DNA of 8,591 nt from JALXCG01 sp026991065 [NCBI: Gemmatimonadota bacterium] (GTDB taxonomy: Bacteria > GCA-2686955), in contig JALXCG010000075.1 of NCBI GenBank assembly GCA_026991065.1, forward strand, positions 1 to 8,591. The letters are read 5' to 3'. Position numbers and translations under genes: made by a program. This document shows positions 7,545 to 8,591 of the stretch, in pieces. Position 1 is the stretch's first letter. Every line of letters starts with the position of its first letter. The notes under the pieces are model-generated. The model saw only the letters and a list, made by a program, of their open reading frames with translations. It made no database searches and was not told the origin of the DNA.

Positions 7545-8576
7545 GTGCCCAACGAAGATGCGCCACGGGCGCTGCGGTCGAGTGATCTCCGCCGCTACAT
7601 CGAAGTTCGGGAAGAGGACGAGGGGCAGCGGCTGGACGCGTTCCTGGCGGAGCGGGTGGCGGGAGCGAGCCGGTCGAAGATTCAGCGGATGATTCGCGAT
7701 CGCTGGATCACGGTGGATGGGGTGCAACTGCGCAACAACACCATGCTGAAGGCGGGGGCGGTGATTCAGGTGGTGATGCCGCCGGCCGATCGGGGGGATC
7801 TGGTGGCCGAGGATCTGCCGCTGGATATTCTCTATGAAGATGAAGAGATGCTGGTGGTGAACAAGGCAGCGGCGATGGTGGTGCATCCGGCGCGCGGGAA
7901 CTACACCGGCACGCTGGTGAATGCGCTGCTGCATCATTGCGATTCGCTGCCGGTGATCAAGGGGGATACGCGGCCGGGAATCGTGCATCGGCTGGACAAG
8001 GGGACCAGTGGGCTGCTGCTGGTGGCGAAGACCGATCTGGCGCAGGCGGCGCTGTCGCTGCAACTGAAGATGCGCAAGGTACGCAAGTTCTACCGGGCGA
8101 TCACCTGGGGGCGGATGGAGCCGGCCGAGGGGGCGATCGATTTTCCGATCGGGCGGCATCCGAAGAATCCGAAGTTGATGTCGGTGCGCAAGGAGCCGGG
8201 ACGCGGGCGGCCCTCGCTGAGTGTTTACCGGACGCTCGAGGATCTGGGGCGTTTCAGCGATGTCGAGGTGGATCTGCGCACCGGGCGAACGCACCAGATC
8301 CGGGTCCATTTTCGCCACATCGGGCGGACGCTGCTGGGGGATCCGGCGTATGGGGGGCGCACCACCTATCTGGCTGATCTGCCGCGCGAGGCGCGGGCGG
8401 TGGTGGAGGCGGTGATCGCTGATCTCGGGCGGCAGGCGCTGCATGCCTGGCGGATCTCGTTTCGCCACCCGGGGAGCGGCGCGCCGATGAGTTTCGAGGC
8501 GCCGCTGCCGGAGGATATGAGGCTGGCGCTGGAGCGGCTGCGGGCGGCGCGCGACGCCGGGCTGTGGCGCTGGTGA
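7545..8576 (+). CDS. rluD: RluD-type 23S rRNA pseudouridine synthase
   Basis: Predicted 343-residue enzyme that isomerises uridine to pseudouridine in 23S rRNA. RluD modifies helix 69 (E. coli positions 1911, 1915, 1917) during assembly of the large subunit. An S4 RNA-binding domain is at about 26-76 (GQRLDAFLAE, RSKIQRMIRDRWITVDG). The RluA-family catalytic domain is at about 92-325, with the active-site Asp151 in GIVHRLDKGTSGLLLVAKT, the YEDEEMLVVNK strand (98-107), HPARGN (114-119) and RTGRTHQIRVH (245-255) followed by LLGDPAYGG. Length matches the family. GTG 7545 is the only sensible start: it lies 2 nt after the stop of the DksA-like gene, with AGGG 9 nt upstream inside that gene. RluC is the nearest alternative name, but the overall pattern favours RluD. 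Codons end strongly in G. Confidence 0.94.
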   Translation: MPNEDAPRALRSSDLRRYIEVREEDEGQRLDAFLAERVAGASRSKIQRMIRDRWITVDGVQLRNNTMLKAGAVIQVVMPPADRGDLVAEDLPLDILYEDEEMLVVNKAAAMVVHPARGNYTGTLVNALLHHCDSLPVIKGDTRPGIVHRLDKGTSGLLLVAKTDLAQAALSLQLKMRKVRKFYRAITWGRMEPAEGAIDFPIGRHPKNPKLMSVRKEPGRGRPSLSVYRTLEDLGRFSDVEVDLRTGRTHQIRVHFRHIGRTLLGDPAYGGRTTYLADLPREARAVVEAVIADLGRQALHAWRISFRHPGSGAPMSFEAPLPEDMRLALERLRAARDAGLWRW

Positions 8577-8591
8577 GTGGGGGGGGCGCGG

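Overview
The window is GC-rich bacterial DNA, roughly two thirds G+C by eye, and densely coded. The gene content (hybrid histidine kinases, an RpfG-like HD-GYP response regulator, a TraR/DksA zinc-finger protein, an RluD-type pseudouridine synthase and a DUF3465-like exported protein) suits a Proteobacteria-like organism, either Gammaproteobacteria or Desulfuromonadia. That placement is inference from gene content only. Nothing here marks a plasmid, a phage or an insertion sequence.

Layout: (1) 2-1150, plus strand: the 3' part of a hybrid histidine kinase that runs in from the left (ATPase domain, a degenerate receiver, an intact receiver). (2) 4331-1175, minus strand: a two-gene signalling operon. 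A soluble hybrid kinase with HisKA, HATPase, REC and HPt domains overlaps by 8 nt a REC plus HD-GYP cyclic-di-GMP phosphodiesterase. Its 3' end converges on the left kinase with only 24 nt between stop codons. (3) 4579-5858, plus strand: a beta-class DNA methyltransferase with no visible restriction partner overlaps (ATGA) a small exported DUF3465-like protein, followed by a candidate terminator. (4) 6258-6686: a small predicted secreted protein with a short coiled coil and an unrecognised C-terminal domain. (5) 6687-7059: a non-coding stretch holding a short direct repeat and two inverted repeats, one of them a long 66-nt two-stem structure. (6) 7060-8576: a good sigma70-type promoter with a structured leader drives a TraR/DksA-family gene and, 2 nt after its stop, rluD.

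How the genes work together: kinase, receiver, HPt and then the receiver of the HD-GYP protein form a complete His-Asp-His-Asp phosphorelay ending in cyclic-di-GMP breakdown. The left kinase has no HPt in the window and could feed into the HPt of its neighbour. The last two genes act in transcription control and ribosome maturation and are ordinary housekeeping partners.

The least ordinary parts are the structured non-coding DNA upstream of the DksA-like promoter, the leader that can pair with its own ribosome binding site, the DksA-like protein lacking the canonical coiled-coil tip, and the abrupt change from C-ending to G-ending codons between the methyltransferase block and rluD. No clearly new multi-gene system is evident.
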